Part shown: piece after piece, positions 55,543 through 62,997 of the stretch
Position numbering within the stretch: the first letter of the stretch is position 1
Layout of the letters: every line of letters starts with the position of its first letter
Origin: Novosphingobium beihaiense
Lineage (GTDB): Bacteria; Pseudomonadota; Alphaproteobacteria; Sphingomonadales; Sphingomonadaceae
Reading direction: 5' to 3'
DNA: 64,000 nt
NCBI RefSeq assembly: GCF_022832375.1
Contig: NZ_JALHLG010000035.1
Span: 1-64,000, forward strand
The notes under the pieces: generated by a model
The model's input: the letters and a program-made list of their open reading frames with translations, nothing else
Databases searched by the model: none
What the model was told of the DNA's origin: nothing
Position numbers and translations under genes: made by a program

Positions 55543-57303
55543 TCAAGCGGCGGGCACGGTGTTGCTGCATACGGGTTCTTGGCGCACGGCAAGGGCGCTG
55601 CTGCCCATCGCCGAAATAAGCCGGGGCAGATCGCGCACGGGAGTGCCGGGGGGCACGGCCATCTCGATCAGCAGGAGACGGCTGGCGCCTGTCGCTTCGC
55701 CGAGCGCTTCGGCGAGGGCCTGGCGGTTGCCGCAGCGGCGGTGATCAAATCCGAAGCTGCGTGCGATCCCGCCGAAGTCGATTGCGGGCGGATTGCGCAT
55801 CGTGGCGGCATATCCTTCGATGCGGCGGGCGGCGGTCAGATCGAACAGGCCGCCGCCTGCATTGTTCATCACGCAGATCGCGCCGCGAACCTCGTGCCAG
55901 AGCGGGTTGGCGAGCGCGGGCAGGTCGTGGGTGAAAGCCTGATCGCCAACCAGCGCGAGTATCGGGGCATTCGCGGCAAGGGCTTCTCCCAGTACCAGCC
56001 CCAGCGTGCCATCGGTTCCATTGACACCGCGGGCGCTGAATATGCGCGCGGGCCCATCGCCGCGCCCGGCGAGCAGCCCGGCAAGCCTCACCGACATCGA
56101 ATTGGCGCAATGCAGGGCGCCAAACCCGCTGGCGCGCACCACTTGCGCGGCAGCGGCCAGTTCGCCCCATTCGACCGCGTCGATCATGATATCGCGCACG
56201 GCCCCGGCCATCGCTTCGCGGGCCTGCCACGTCTCTTGCCATTCGGGGGCTGCCTGGCCGAGCGACGCGCCCAGCAAGGCCAGCGCATCGGCGCCGGGAG
56301 GCGGAAGTCCGATAGCGGAAGGCGTCAGGAAATCTCCCCCCGGATCGTGGCGGGCCAAGTGCAGGACCGGGCCGTCGAAGCGCTTGACCGCTTTGATCAG
56401 GCCGGGGCTCACCGGCGCGCCGCCCAGCCGCACGAGCAGGTCCGCGTCCTCGATCCCCGCAACGCCGGCTTCGGCCAGTGCGTCGGCTGTGGTGAGCAAT
56501 CCGGGCGGGGCGTGATGGCGCAGCCCGCTGCAAATGTCGGCGATCACCGGAAAGCCCGTTGCACTGGCCAGCGCGGCAACCTCGGAAGGCGATATGGGCA
56601 GGTCCTGTCCGGCAAGGATCAGCCCGCGCCGGGCCTTCGAAAGACCAAGTTCGCCGATCGCATCGCGAACGCCGGAAGCTGATGCCAAGCGCGGCTGCCA
56701 TGCGCGGCCCGGCCGGGCTTCGAGCGGAGGCAGGCTGGCCGGATCGTCTTCGGTCGCGCAATAGTCGCCCCATTGCGGGATATTGATGTGGACCGGGCCG
56801 GTTCTGGTGCCAGCGATGCCTTCTGCCAGGGCTTCTTCCAGCGCATCGCGCATGGCGGGCAGCGTCATGGAGCCATCGAGCGGATCGGGCAGGGCAAGCT
56901 GCACCCGTGCGAGCGGGGCGCAGAGCGCCTGTTGCGGCAGTGTCTGCGGCTCGCCGGGCATTCGGCCGCTGACTGGCCGGTCGCACGTGAGCAGGATCAG
57001 CGGCAGCCCGCGCGCTTCCGCCTCCGCCATCGCAGGCAGGAGGTTGATGACGGCGGAGCCCGATGTCGTGCACACCGCTGCCGGACGGCCGTCTGCCAGA
57101 ATGGTGCCGAGCGCGAGAAAGCCTGCGCTGCGCTCATCGACATGGAACAGGCACTCGATGCCGGGCGTGCGGTGGAGTGTCATGGCCAGCAAGCCGTTGC
57201 GCCCGCCGGGGCACAAGACGATCCGGCGGATGCCATGGGCATGCAGCGTGTCCGCCAGAACCCTGTCCCAGACAGCGTTGCGATTGCCGGGCAGCCCGCT
57301 CAA
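55543..57303 (-). CDS. MenD-like thiamine diphosphate-dependent enzyme
   Basis: A 586-residue ThDP enzyme with the three-domain layout of MenD. The N-terminal Pyr domain holds the activating Glu in FHVDERSAGFLALG and then TTSGSAVINLLPAMAEA. The C-terminal PP domain has the GDQAFTHD...NNAGG ThDP/Mg site, with the usual spacing of about 26 residues. Typical MenD adds succinic semialdehyde to isochorismate, but no menaquinone genes are nearby. It starts at TTG 57303, overlapping the pyruvyl-transferase stop by 4 bp, and is the last gene of the RiPP-type operon. It could add an acyl carbanion to the peptide or a small partner; that is inference. Confidence 0.85.
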   Translation of the reverse strand: MSGLPGNRNAVWDRVLADTLHAHGIRRIVLCPGGRNGLLAMTLHRTPGIECLFHVDERSAGFLALGTILADGRPAAVCTTSGSAVINLLPAMAEAEARGLPLILLTCDRPVSGRMPGEPQTLPQQALCAPLARVQLALPDPLDGSMTLPAMRDALEEALAEGIAGTRTGPVHINIPQWGDYCATEDDPASLPPLEARPGRAWQPRLASASGVRDAIGELGLSKARRGLILAGQDLPISPSEVAALASATGFPVIADICSGLRHHAPPGLLTTADALAEAGVAGIEDADLLVRLGGAPVSPGLIKAVKRFDGPVLHLARHDPGGDFLTPSAIGLPPPGADALALLGASLGQAAPEWQETWQAREAMAGAVRDIMIDAVEWGELAAAAQVVRASGFGALHCANSMSVRLAGLLAGRGDGPARIFSARGVNGTDGTLGLVLGEALAANAPILALVGDQAFTHDLPALANPLWHEVRGAICVMNNAGGGLFDLTAARRIEGYAATMRNPPAIDFGGIARSFGFDHRRCGNRQALAEALGEATGASRLLLIEMAVPPGTPVRDLPRLISAMGSSALAVRQEPVCSNTVPAA

Positions 57304-58649
57304 TCCGCAGATCCGCGAAGATAGGCTGCTACCCGCTCGCCCGCGGCGCGTTGAACGGCACGCTGGGCGGCGGCGAAGGCCGCGAAGTCTGCGCCGGCAT
57401 CCGGCTCCGCCGCCAGAAGCCGGAGACCGGCGGACAGGCGTTCGGCCAGCCCAGGCGCGCGCGCTTCGAGTGCGAGGCCGGGATGGCCAGCTTCGGCGAA
57501 CAGGGCGCGGACCCGCTGGTCGTAGGCAAGGCCGATCGCAGGCACTGCGGCGGCCATGGACAGCAGCACGGCGTGATAGCGCGCGCTGACGAGCAGCGAT
57601 GCCGAGCGCAGGATTCCGACGATTGCGTGCGGGCCGGTGGTGCCCGCCACAACCGGGGCCGGCGCTCCGAGGCGCTGCGCCAGTTCAAGGCAGGCATCCT
57701 GATCGTTCGCTTCCATGCCAACCACGATGGTGAAACGCGGTTCTGCGGACCGCCGGTCATGCTCGTGCAATGCCGTGGCGATCCCGTCCAGAAAGGCCGA
57801 GCAGAGGTCTTGCGAGGTTTCGGCGGGCTGGAAGAACATCATGCCGCTGTGATGCTCGGGCGCCACGTCTCCCGTGAGCGAGGCGAACATCGCCCGTTCC
57901 GGATCGGCGATCAGCGGCCAGCGGAACGGGTCCGTCGGGCAGACCACCGTCAAGGGCGCGTGGCCATCCCATCCCCGTTCGCGCAGGAGGGCTTGCGCGG
58001 CGGCCATGCCGGCATCCGCGAAGCTCCATCCGGTGTCGGTCCCCAGTTCCGCTTGCAGGCCGAGTGCTTCCAGCCGTTCGAGCGAAGCCCGGTTGCGCGC
58101 GATGACGAGCGCTTCGCGCGCCGTTTCGGCAACGAACTGTTCAACGGCGGGGGACATCCGGTCCGCTTCCGCGCCATAGGCGATGGCGGGCTTGCCCATC
58201 GCCGCCGCCATGCCGAGAAAGGCCGTCAGCATCGTGGCCAGCCCATCCGAGAACGTGGAGGTGAACAGCGATCCTTCGCAGACCACCACAGCATCGTAGC
58301 GGGCGCACAGATCCCGCACGGCATCGGGCGGGAAACCTTCGATACGCTCTGTCGTGACGGTGCCCCAATCGGGCAGCGGATGATCGCCGACGGTAATGAT
58401 GCCGAGCGCGATGCCGCCGGAGCCGAAAGCGTCGCGAAGCTGCCGGATGATTTCTCCGGTCCGGAGGTCGGCGCCAGTGTTGCAGGCGCCGCTGTACCCG
58501 GCGAGAAGCACGCGCAAGGGGCCGGGCGGGCGGGCAAGGCGTGGTTCGGCGCGGGCGGCGGCGAAGCGGGTGCGGTACGCCGCACGCAGGTCCGCTTCGG
58601 GATCGGCCGAGAGCATTAGCGCCTGCAGGTCGGTGATCGTGCCGCTCAT
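57300..58649 (-). CDS. Polysaccharide pyruvyl transferase family protein
   Basis: A 449-residue protein of the polysaccharide pyruvyl transferase family, with a two-Rossmann-domain layout like GT-B enzymes: LRVLLAGYSGACNTGADLRTGEIIRQL at the start and ASLLVSARYHAVLLSMAAAVPAIGLAYDQRVRALF near the end, both typical of the family. The known reaction is transfer of pyruvate from PEP to a sugar as a ketal. In this operon no glycosyltransferases are present, so the acceptor may be the peptide or a small molecule. It starts 2 bp after the upstream gene ends and overlaps the ThDP gene by 4 bp. Confidence 0.85.
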   Translation of the reverse strand: MSGTITDLQALMLSADPEADLRAAYRTRFAAARAEPRLARPPGPLRVLLAGYSGACNTGADLRTGEIIRQLRDAFGSGGIALGIITVGDHPLPDWGTVTTERIEGFPPDAVRDLCARYDAVVVCEGSLFTSTFSDGLATMLTAFLGMAAAMGKPAIAYGAEADRMSPAVEQFVAETAREALVIARNRASLERLEALGLQAELGTDTGWSFADAGMAAAQALLRERGWDGHAPLTVVCPTDPFRWPLIADPERAMFASLTGDVAPEHHSGMMFFQPAETSQDLCSAFLDGIATALHEHDRRSAEPRFTIVVGMEANDQDACLELAQRLGAPAPVVAGTTGPHAIVGILRSASLLVSARYHAVLLSMAAAVPAIGLAYDQRVRALFAEAGHPGLALEARAPGLAERLSAGLRLLAAEPDAGADFAAFAAAQRAVQRAAGERVAAYLRGSAD

Positions 58650-58651
58650 CG

Positions 58652-59695
58652 TCAGAAACCGATATGGCTGTCTAGGCAGATGAACATCGTGCGCTGCCAG
58701 CCGGTGTCTTCCGGCAGAATGCGATAGCGCACAGGGACAAAGGCTCCGCGCCCGGGAATCGGCTTTTGCCGGTCCCAGTTGAATTCGAACTGAAGTTCGG
58801 GCTTAGACGCAAGCCAGGCGCTGAAGCCCGTGCCGATCGAAAGATCGGCCACGCGGGCCAGCAGCATGACGCGTTCGCCGACCAGCATGTTCTGGGTCAC
58901 GGCGGCCATGATCGCCTCTGTCTTGGCTAGCAGAACGTCGCCGGGACGCTCTGCCGCGCCGGAGCCGGGCCAGAGACCGGGGCCGAGCTTTTCATTGATC
59001 GCGGCCGGTTGCGCGGCCTTGCCGCCTTGCCGGGCGATCATAGCTGCCGTTACGGGGTGCCAGCCGGCACGCCGGGCCGGGATATAGGCCTCCTCGGCAA
59101 TGGCAGTGAATTTCAATGTTCTTCCGGCAGCGGTTTCGAATGTTCCGTTGACGGCCACGCCGCTCTGTTCGGCTCCGGCTGGGGCATCGATGCTGGCGTC
59201 CCACACCGTGATCCGGGGTTCGGACGTCAGTTCATGGTGAAACGCGCATTTCGCCAGCCGGACGATCCGGTCATCGTCCCCGGCCAGCTCTTCGGCGAGC
59301 GCGGCAGCATGCCACAGCGTGACCGGGCCGTGAACGAACAGCAGGCTGTCCGGGGTGAGGGGAACCAGCGCGCGGGCGCTGCACCAGCCGGAGCCGCTCG
59401 CCCGGTCCGCAAAGGCTTGTGGCTCGCTGCCGAGCGCTGGCCACTCCTGCCTGGCCAGCGATTGCGCCAGCAGCCGCCGCCAGTAATCGAGCAGGATCTT
59501 GAGTTCGAGCCGGGCTTCGGTGAGGTCAAGAAAGGCAATGGGATCGCTGCTGCCGCTGGTTTGCAGTTCGAGCTGACGCAGCCGCTGCAGCTTGGCGTCG
59601 CGGTCCCGCCGGAGACGGACGAGAACCTGATCGGTTTCCGCTGCTGTCAGCGTCTCCGGTTCGGGCCACTGCGCGATGACCGCTGCCTGTTCCAT
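58652..59695 (-). CDS. Unknown protein of the RiPP-type operon
   Basis: A 347-residue protein I do not recognise. The ATG at 59695 overlaps the radical SAM stop (TGATG), indicating coupled translation. The N-terminal about 100 residues are helical and charged (LRRDRDAKLQRLRQLELQ, LTEARLELKILLDYWRRLL), followed by a mixed alpha/beta part with Trp-rich and hydrophobic strands. No signal peptide or cysteine motif was seen. The position right after the maturase suggests a peptide-binding or chaperone role, or a second tailoring enzyme. Confidence 0.75.
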   Translation of the reverse strand: MEQAAVIAQWPEPETLTAAETDQVLVRLRRDRDAKLQRLRQLELQTSGSSDPIAFLDLTEARLELKILLDYWRRLLAQSLARQEWPALGSEPQAFADRASGSGWCSARALVPLTPDSLLFVHGPVTLWHAAALAEELAGDDDRIVRLAKCAFHHELTSEPRITVWDASIDAPAGAEQSGVAVNGTFETAAGRTLKFTAIAEEAYIPARRAGWHPVTAAMIARQGGKAAQPAAINEKLGPGLWPGSGAAERPGDVLLAKTEAIMAAVTQNMLVGERVMLLARVADLSIGTGFSAWLASKPELQFEFNWDRQKPIPGRGAFVPVRYRILPEDTGWQRTMFICLDSHIGF

Positions 59696-61056
59696 CACGC
59701 CGGTGTGCGCCATTCCTCGCCGATCTTCTCGATCTGCCCCAGCGCGCGGCGCAAGTTGCCCTGATAGTTGTAGTGGCAAAGGTCGTCGCTCTTGTCGAAG
59801 CCGCCATTGGCGTAATAGGCGCCCATCCGGCACCCGCCCGCGCAGCGGGAAACGAAATTGCACGAACTGCAGCCGGAGATTTCGTGCGACTTGGTGCGGA
59901 TGCCGCGTTCACGCGCCTCTTCGAAAATCCCGCCGAAATCGACATCGAAGATATTGCCGAGCTTCAGTTCGGGCGTCTTGCCCAGGTGGCAGGGGAACAC
60001 GTCTCCGTTCCAGTCGATGTCGAGCAGCGACCAGCCGACCCCGCACAGTCCCTTGGCATTGTGATCGTCCACCGAACACTTGCTGTAGCGCAGGTAGCGC
60101 TCCTTGAGCTGGCGGATGCGCTCCTTGCCGTACTTGGCGACGAGTGTCGCATCCATGTCGCGGGCGACTTTCATCAGATCGCGCTCGGACAGTTCAAGCT
60201 GTTCAAGAAAGTCCGAAGCGCCCGGCTTCATCTTTTCATTGTCCTTGGGGAAAGAGCGCAGATTGTTGGGCTTGATATAGCCGCCGTTGGACACGGCATA
60301 TTCGGCCATTTCGTTGATCTGGTGCAGATTTTGCCCATGCAGCGTCGGCGCAAGGACGAAAGGCAGTTTGGCGGCGATGGCCTCTTCGATACCGGCCTGG
60401 ATCTTGGTCAGCGCGCCCTTGCCGCGGGACAGGGCCGAAATGTCCTCGGTCAGGCCGTCGAGGCTGATCTGAACCACGTCCAGACGCTCCATGCGCGAAA
60501 GGCGTTCGGCCATTTGCGCGTCGATATAGATGCCGTTGGTCAGCAGCGTCAGGCGGAAGTTCGATCCGTCGATGAAGTCGAGGATCTCGTAAATGTCCGG
60601 GTGCATCAGCGGCTCGCCGCCGGTCAGGATCAGATAGCAGTCAGGATTGACCGCCGCGATCTTGTCGAACAGCATGCGGATCTGTTCGATCGACATATGC
60701 CGTCCGCGGCGCTTGGAAAGGCCCTGATAGCAATAAGGGCAGGCAAGGTTGCACTCGCGCGTGATCGTGACATAGGCCGAGAGCAGCGGGGGGCCTTCGG
60801 CGTTGGGGAACTCGGTGCGGGTCCAGCCGTCGCGGACCACGCGATCACGGAAACCCTGCGCGTGGCTTTGCGGATCGCCCACGCCGCATCCTTCGAAATA
60901 GCCGGCCAGCGTATCGAGCGATCCGTCCGACACGTCGAACAGATGCAGCGCGGCCAGGTCGGTCTCGGTCATCGTGGTGAGTGCGCCGACACGTGGATTG
61001 GTTACCAGCAGCAGCTCTCCATGCTGTTCGATACGCGCATCGGAAATTGCGGACAT
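59695..61056 (-). CDS. Radical SAM/SPASM peptide maturase
   Basis: A 453-residue radical SAM enzyme. An N-terminal about 90-residue region resembles a RiPP recognition element type start (LLVTNPRVGALTTMTETDLAALHLFD). The radical SAM cluster is CNLACPYC (Cys102, Cys106, Cys109), with the SAM-binding TGGEPLMHPD. The C-terminal SPASM domain has many cysteines (GLCGVGW, CSSCNFVSRCAGGCRMG, DDLC) for auxiliary Fe-S clusters. The ATG at 61056 has GGGAGGA upstream. It lies 170 bp after the short Cys-containing peptide gene, which is its likely substrate. Expected chemistry is a thioether or C-C crosslink in the core, or another radical change. Confidence 0.9.
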   Translation of the reverse strand: MSAISDARIEQHGELLLVTNPRVGALTTMTETDLAALHLFDVSDGSLDTLAGYFEGCGVGDPQSHAQGFRDRVVRDGWTRTEFPNAEGPPLLSAYVTITRECNLACPYCYQGLSKRRGRHMSIEQIRMLFDKIAAVNPDCYLILTGGEPLMHPDIYEILDFIDGSNFRLTLLTNGIYIDAQMAERLSRMERLDVVQISLDGLTEDISALSRGKGALTKIQAGIEEAIAAKLPFVLAPTLHGQNLHQINEMAEYAVSNGGYIKPNNLRSFPKDNEKMKPGASDFLEQLELSERDLMKVARDMDATLVAKYGKERIRQLKERYLRYSKCSVDDHNAKGLCGVGWSLLDIDWNGDVFPCHLGKTPELKLGNIFDVDFGGIFEEARERGIRTKSHEISGCSSCNFVSRCAGGCRMGAYYANGGFDKSDDLCHYNYQGNLRRALGQIEKIGEEWRTPA

Positions 61057-61070
61057 CACCAATCCTCCCA

Positions 61071-61098
61071 GTAGTTCGTAAGGCGTAGTTCGTAAGGC
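61071..61098. repeat. 14-bp perfect tandem duplication
   Basis: GTAGTTCGTAAGGC occurs twice head to tail (61071-61084 and 61085-61098), just upstream of the radical SAM ribosome binding site, between precursor and maturase genes. Confidence 0.85.
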
Positions 61099-61176
61099 CA
61101 GTATTCATGAGGTGCATGGATCGCGGCCCGGCCCGGAAAACCGGCCGGAGGGCAAAGCCATGGATCAACGGATAGT

Positions 61177-61208
61177 TGACGGGGGGCGGCCGACGCCGCC
61201 CCCCGTCA
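61177..61208 (-). terminator. Strong hairpin between precursor and maturase genes
   Basis: TGACGGGGGGCGGC (61177-61190), loop CGAC, and the exact reverse complement (61195-61208): a perfect 14-bp GC-rich stem starting 17 nt after the precursor stop. There is no T-run. Such elements commonly let precursor transcript outnumber maturase transcript in RiPP operons. Confidence 0.65.
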
Positions 61209-61225
61209 TCAAGACGCTGCGCAGA

Positions 61226-61423
61226 TCAGCCGACGCAGACGCAGGCACCGACGCAGACCGCCGCAGCCGAAGCAGCGCCCGATGCGAGGGTGGCGTTCTT
61301 GCCGACCTTGACGCCCAGCGAGGAGAGGGTCCCATGCGGGTCCTGCATGAATTTGTGGCTGAGATCGGCGTCGCCGCGAATCTTCTTGAGCGCCACTACG
61401 AAATCTTCAGTTGTCGAAGCCAT
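61226..61423 (-). CDS. Putative RiPP precursor peptide with Cys/Val/Gly core
   Basis: A 65-residue peptide with a perfect AGGAGG before its ATG at 61423. Residues 1-50 look like a leader (TTEDFVVALKKIRGDADLSHKF, then DPHGTLSSLGVKV) that recalls nitrile-hydratase-type or Nif11-type leaders. The C-terminal part is small and hydrophobic: ASAAAVCVGACVCVG with Cys57, Cys61 and Cys63 and a repeated CVG. Short length, leader-core polarity, strong ribosome binding site, a following hairpin and the adjacent radical SAM/SPASM gene together support a ribosomally made, modified peptide. The cleavage site is unknown; it may be after Gly49-Ala50. No known class matches by eye. Confidence 0.8.
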   Translation of the reverse strand: MASTTEDFVVALKKIRGDADLSHKFMQDPHGTLSSLGVKVGKNATLASGAASAAAVCVGACVCVG

Positions 61424-61533
61424 TAAGAACCTCCTGAGATAAATATTGCAGGAATGATTTTGCGAAACTTCAGGATTTCTACAATAATCTGTGAAGTTTC
61501 CGCGCCAAGGCAACTCAATGGCGCGATGTTTGG

Positions 61534-61564
61534 CTACGACTCGATTTGATATGAGTCAATATAT
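61534..61564 (+). promoter_or_regulatory. Repeat element 1 with GACTC-N10-GAGTC dyad
   Basis: Contains the inverted repeat GACTC (61538-61542) and GAGTC (61553-61557) and, on the minus strand, TTGACT facing the precursor gene about 110 bp away. Its left and right ends are repeated at 61918. Confidence 0.45.
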
Positions 61565-61917
61565 GCTTGGGGTTGTTGTGGTTGTGTTTTCAGATTTTTA
61601 ATATCTCATGAATATATGTTAGTTAAATGTAGAACTATATTCATTGGTGAATATAGTTTTGGCGATCCCAGGCAGTTTGTCTTGTTGGCCAAGCCCGAAT
61701 GGCTTGCCATTTCAAGGCAGGCGTTTCTGCCGGTTGAGTGGCTGCTGGAACCAACAGGCCGTGCAGAGCCCATACGAACGTGCGGCTTGGGTCGCCTCTC
61801 CTCCCGGTTGCCCGGACTGCCGCCAAAATGCGTATCCAGGGCAGTGCCATCGCGTGGCCAATATTATGATTGTTGCAAAGTTGTAATTTTATTCACCGTA
61901 GTGAAGTCGTGATTATC

Positions 61918-61957
61918 TACGACTCAACTTGAGGGTGGTCAATATAAATCCTATGAC
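61918..61957 (+). promoter_or_regulatory. Repeat element 2 and possible promoter of the diiron gene
   Basis: Starts CTACGACTC and contains GTCAATATA, like element 1. A TTGAGG (61929-61934), 17-nt spacer and TATGAC (61952-61957) could form a promoter 30 bp before the TTG start of the diiron gene. Confidence 0.4.
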
Positions 61958-61986
61958 GGGCGACCTAATACAAAGGTGAATCGACA

Positions 61987-62997
61987 TTGCAAAATAGAGA
62001 GTTAATTAACAAAGAGGCGGTGTGGTCTTGGGGTTATGATCTCTCTGAGCAGAAGATCGCCAATTTGTACGATAAGTCCATTTCGGACCAATGGCGCGCT
62101 GCCGACTCACTGGACTGGTCTCAGGCCATCGATCCTGTGCAAGTCGGCCGCGGTATCGGCGGCGGCATGCTGTCCTCCGGACTGACGGACCGGTTGTCCT
62201 CTCCGCAGCGCGACGCGCTGATGGCGGGCATGGGCGCGCTTACGTTCAGCCAGTTGCTGCATGGGGAGCAGGGGGCCTTGATGGTCTCTGCGGATCTTGT
62301 GCGCCTGCTTCCCAGCGTGGAGATGAAGCAGGCAGCGGCAAGCCAGACCAACGATGAAGCGCGCCATCTGGATGTCTTCACCCGCTATATCCGGCGGATG
62401 GGGGAGATTCACCCGCCCTCGGCCTCGCTGCGCCGCGTGCTGGAAAAGGTCGTCGCGCATCCGATGTGGCTGGCGCAACTGGTCGGGATGCAGATCGTGG
62501 TGGAGGGGATGGCGCTGGCGACCTTCCTCGACATGCGCAAGACGACTTCGTGTCCGTTGTTGCGGGCCATGCTGGACCTTGTGATCAAGGACGAGGCGCG
62601 GCACCACGCGTTCGGAAAGATCGCGCTGCGCCGCCATGTCGAGGCGCTGGAAGAGGATGACCGGCTGGCGCTGCAGACTTTCGCGCTGGATCTGGTCAGG
62701 ATTTTCCGGGACTGGGGCACTGAACCCGAAGATATGATCAACAGCGCCTACGTCATGGTCGGTGCGGGGATCGATCCGACGGATATGATCACGGCCGTGC
62801 GGAACAGCGCGCTGGCGGGCAATCCCCTCGATATGTCCCGGGGCATGCGATACGCGTTCATGGCCTTCATCCTGCCCGATCTGGAGCAGCTCGGGCTGAT
62901 CTCGCAGATGGAAGGGCACCTGATCCGCACTACGCTTCCGTCCCAGGAAGACGAATTGAATGCGCTGGACCGGCTGCGCGAGGAGCTGGTGCGATGA
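61987..62997 (+). CDS. Ferritin-like diiron oxygenase family protein
   Basis: A 336-residue helical-bundle protein with a complete carboxylate-bridged diiron ligand set: Glu94 (LHGEQG), Glu124-x2-His127 (NDEARH), Glu173 (VVEGMA) and Glu203-x2-His206 (KDEARHH). This E...ExxH...E...ExxH pattern is that of diiron oxygenases such as AurF/CmlI-type N-oxygenases and of R2-like proteins. It starts at TTG 61987 with AAAGGTGA upstream. It is divergent from the precursor operon and overlaps the next gene (ATGA), so it probably oxidises the peptide or a building block. Confidence 0.82.
   Translation: MQNRELINKEAVWSWGYDLSEQKIANLYDKSISDQWRAADSLDWSQAIDPVQVGRGIGGGMLSSGLTDRLSSPQRDALMAGMGALTFSQLLHGEQGALMVSADLVRLLPSVEMKQAAASQTNDEARHLDVFTRYIRRMGEIHPPSASLRRVLEKVVAHPMWLAQLVGMQIVVEGMALATFLDMRKTTSCPLLRAMLDLVIKDEARHHAFGKIALRRHVEALEEDDRLALQTFALDLVRIFRDWGTEPEDMINSAYVMVGAGIDPTDMITAVRNSALAGNPLDMSRGMRYAFMAFILPDLEQLGLISQMEGHLIRTTLPSQEDELNALDRLREELVR

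Larger units (their letters stand above)
61424..61986. other. Divergent control region of the RiPP-type cluster
   Basis: About 560 bp, AT-rich at both ends (61440-61660 and 61860-61986) with a GC-rich middle. It holds two related 32-bp elements at 61534 and 61918, each beginning CTACGACTC and ending GTCAATATA. No convincing gene is present; the open frame at 61616-61912 shows no recognisable features. Confidence 0.55.

Noticed and set aside
55515..55545. Inverted repeat CCGTGCC...GGCACGG as terminator between LLM and ThDP genes
   Set aside because: The arms are short, far apart and partly inside the ThDP gene's end; no T-run.
61616..61912. 98-codon open frame in the divergent RiPP region
   Set aside because: No ribosome binding site, no domain and no codon bias; it overlaps the apparent control region.
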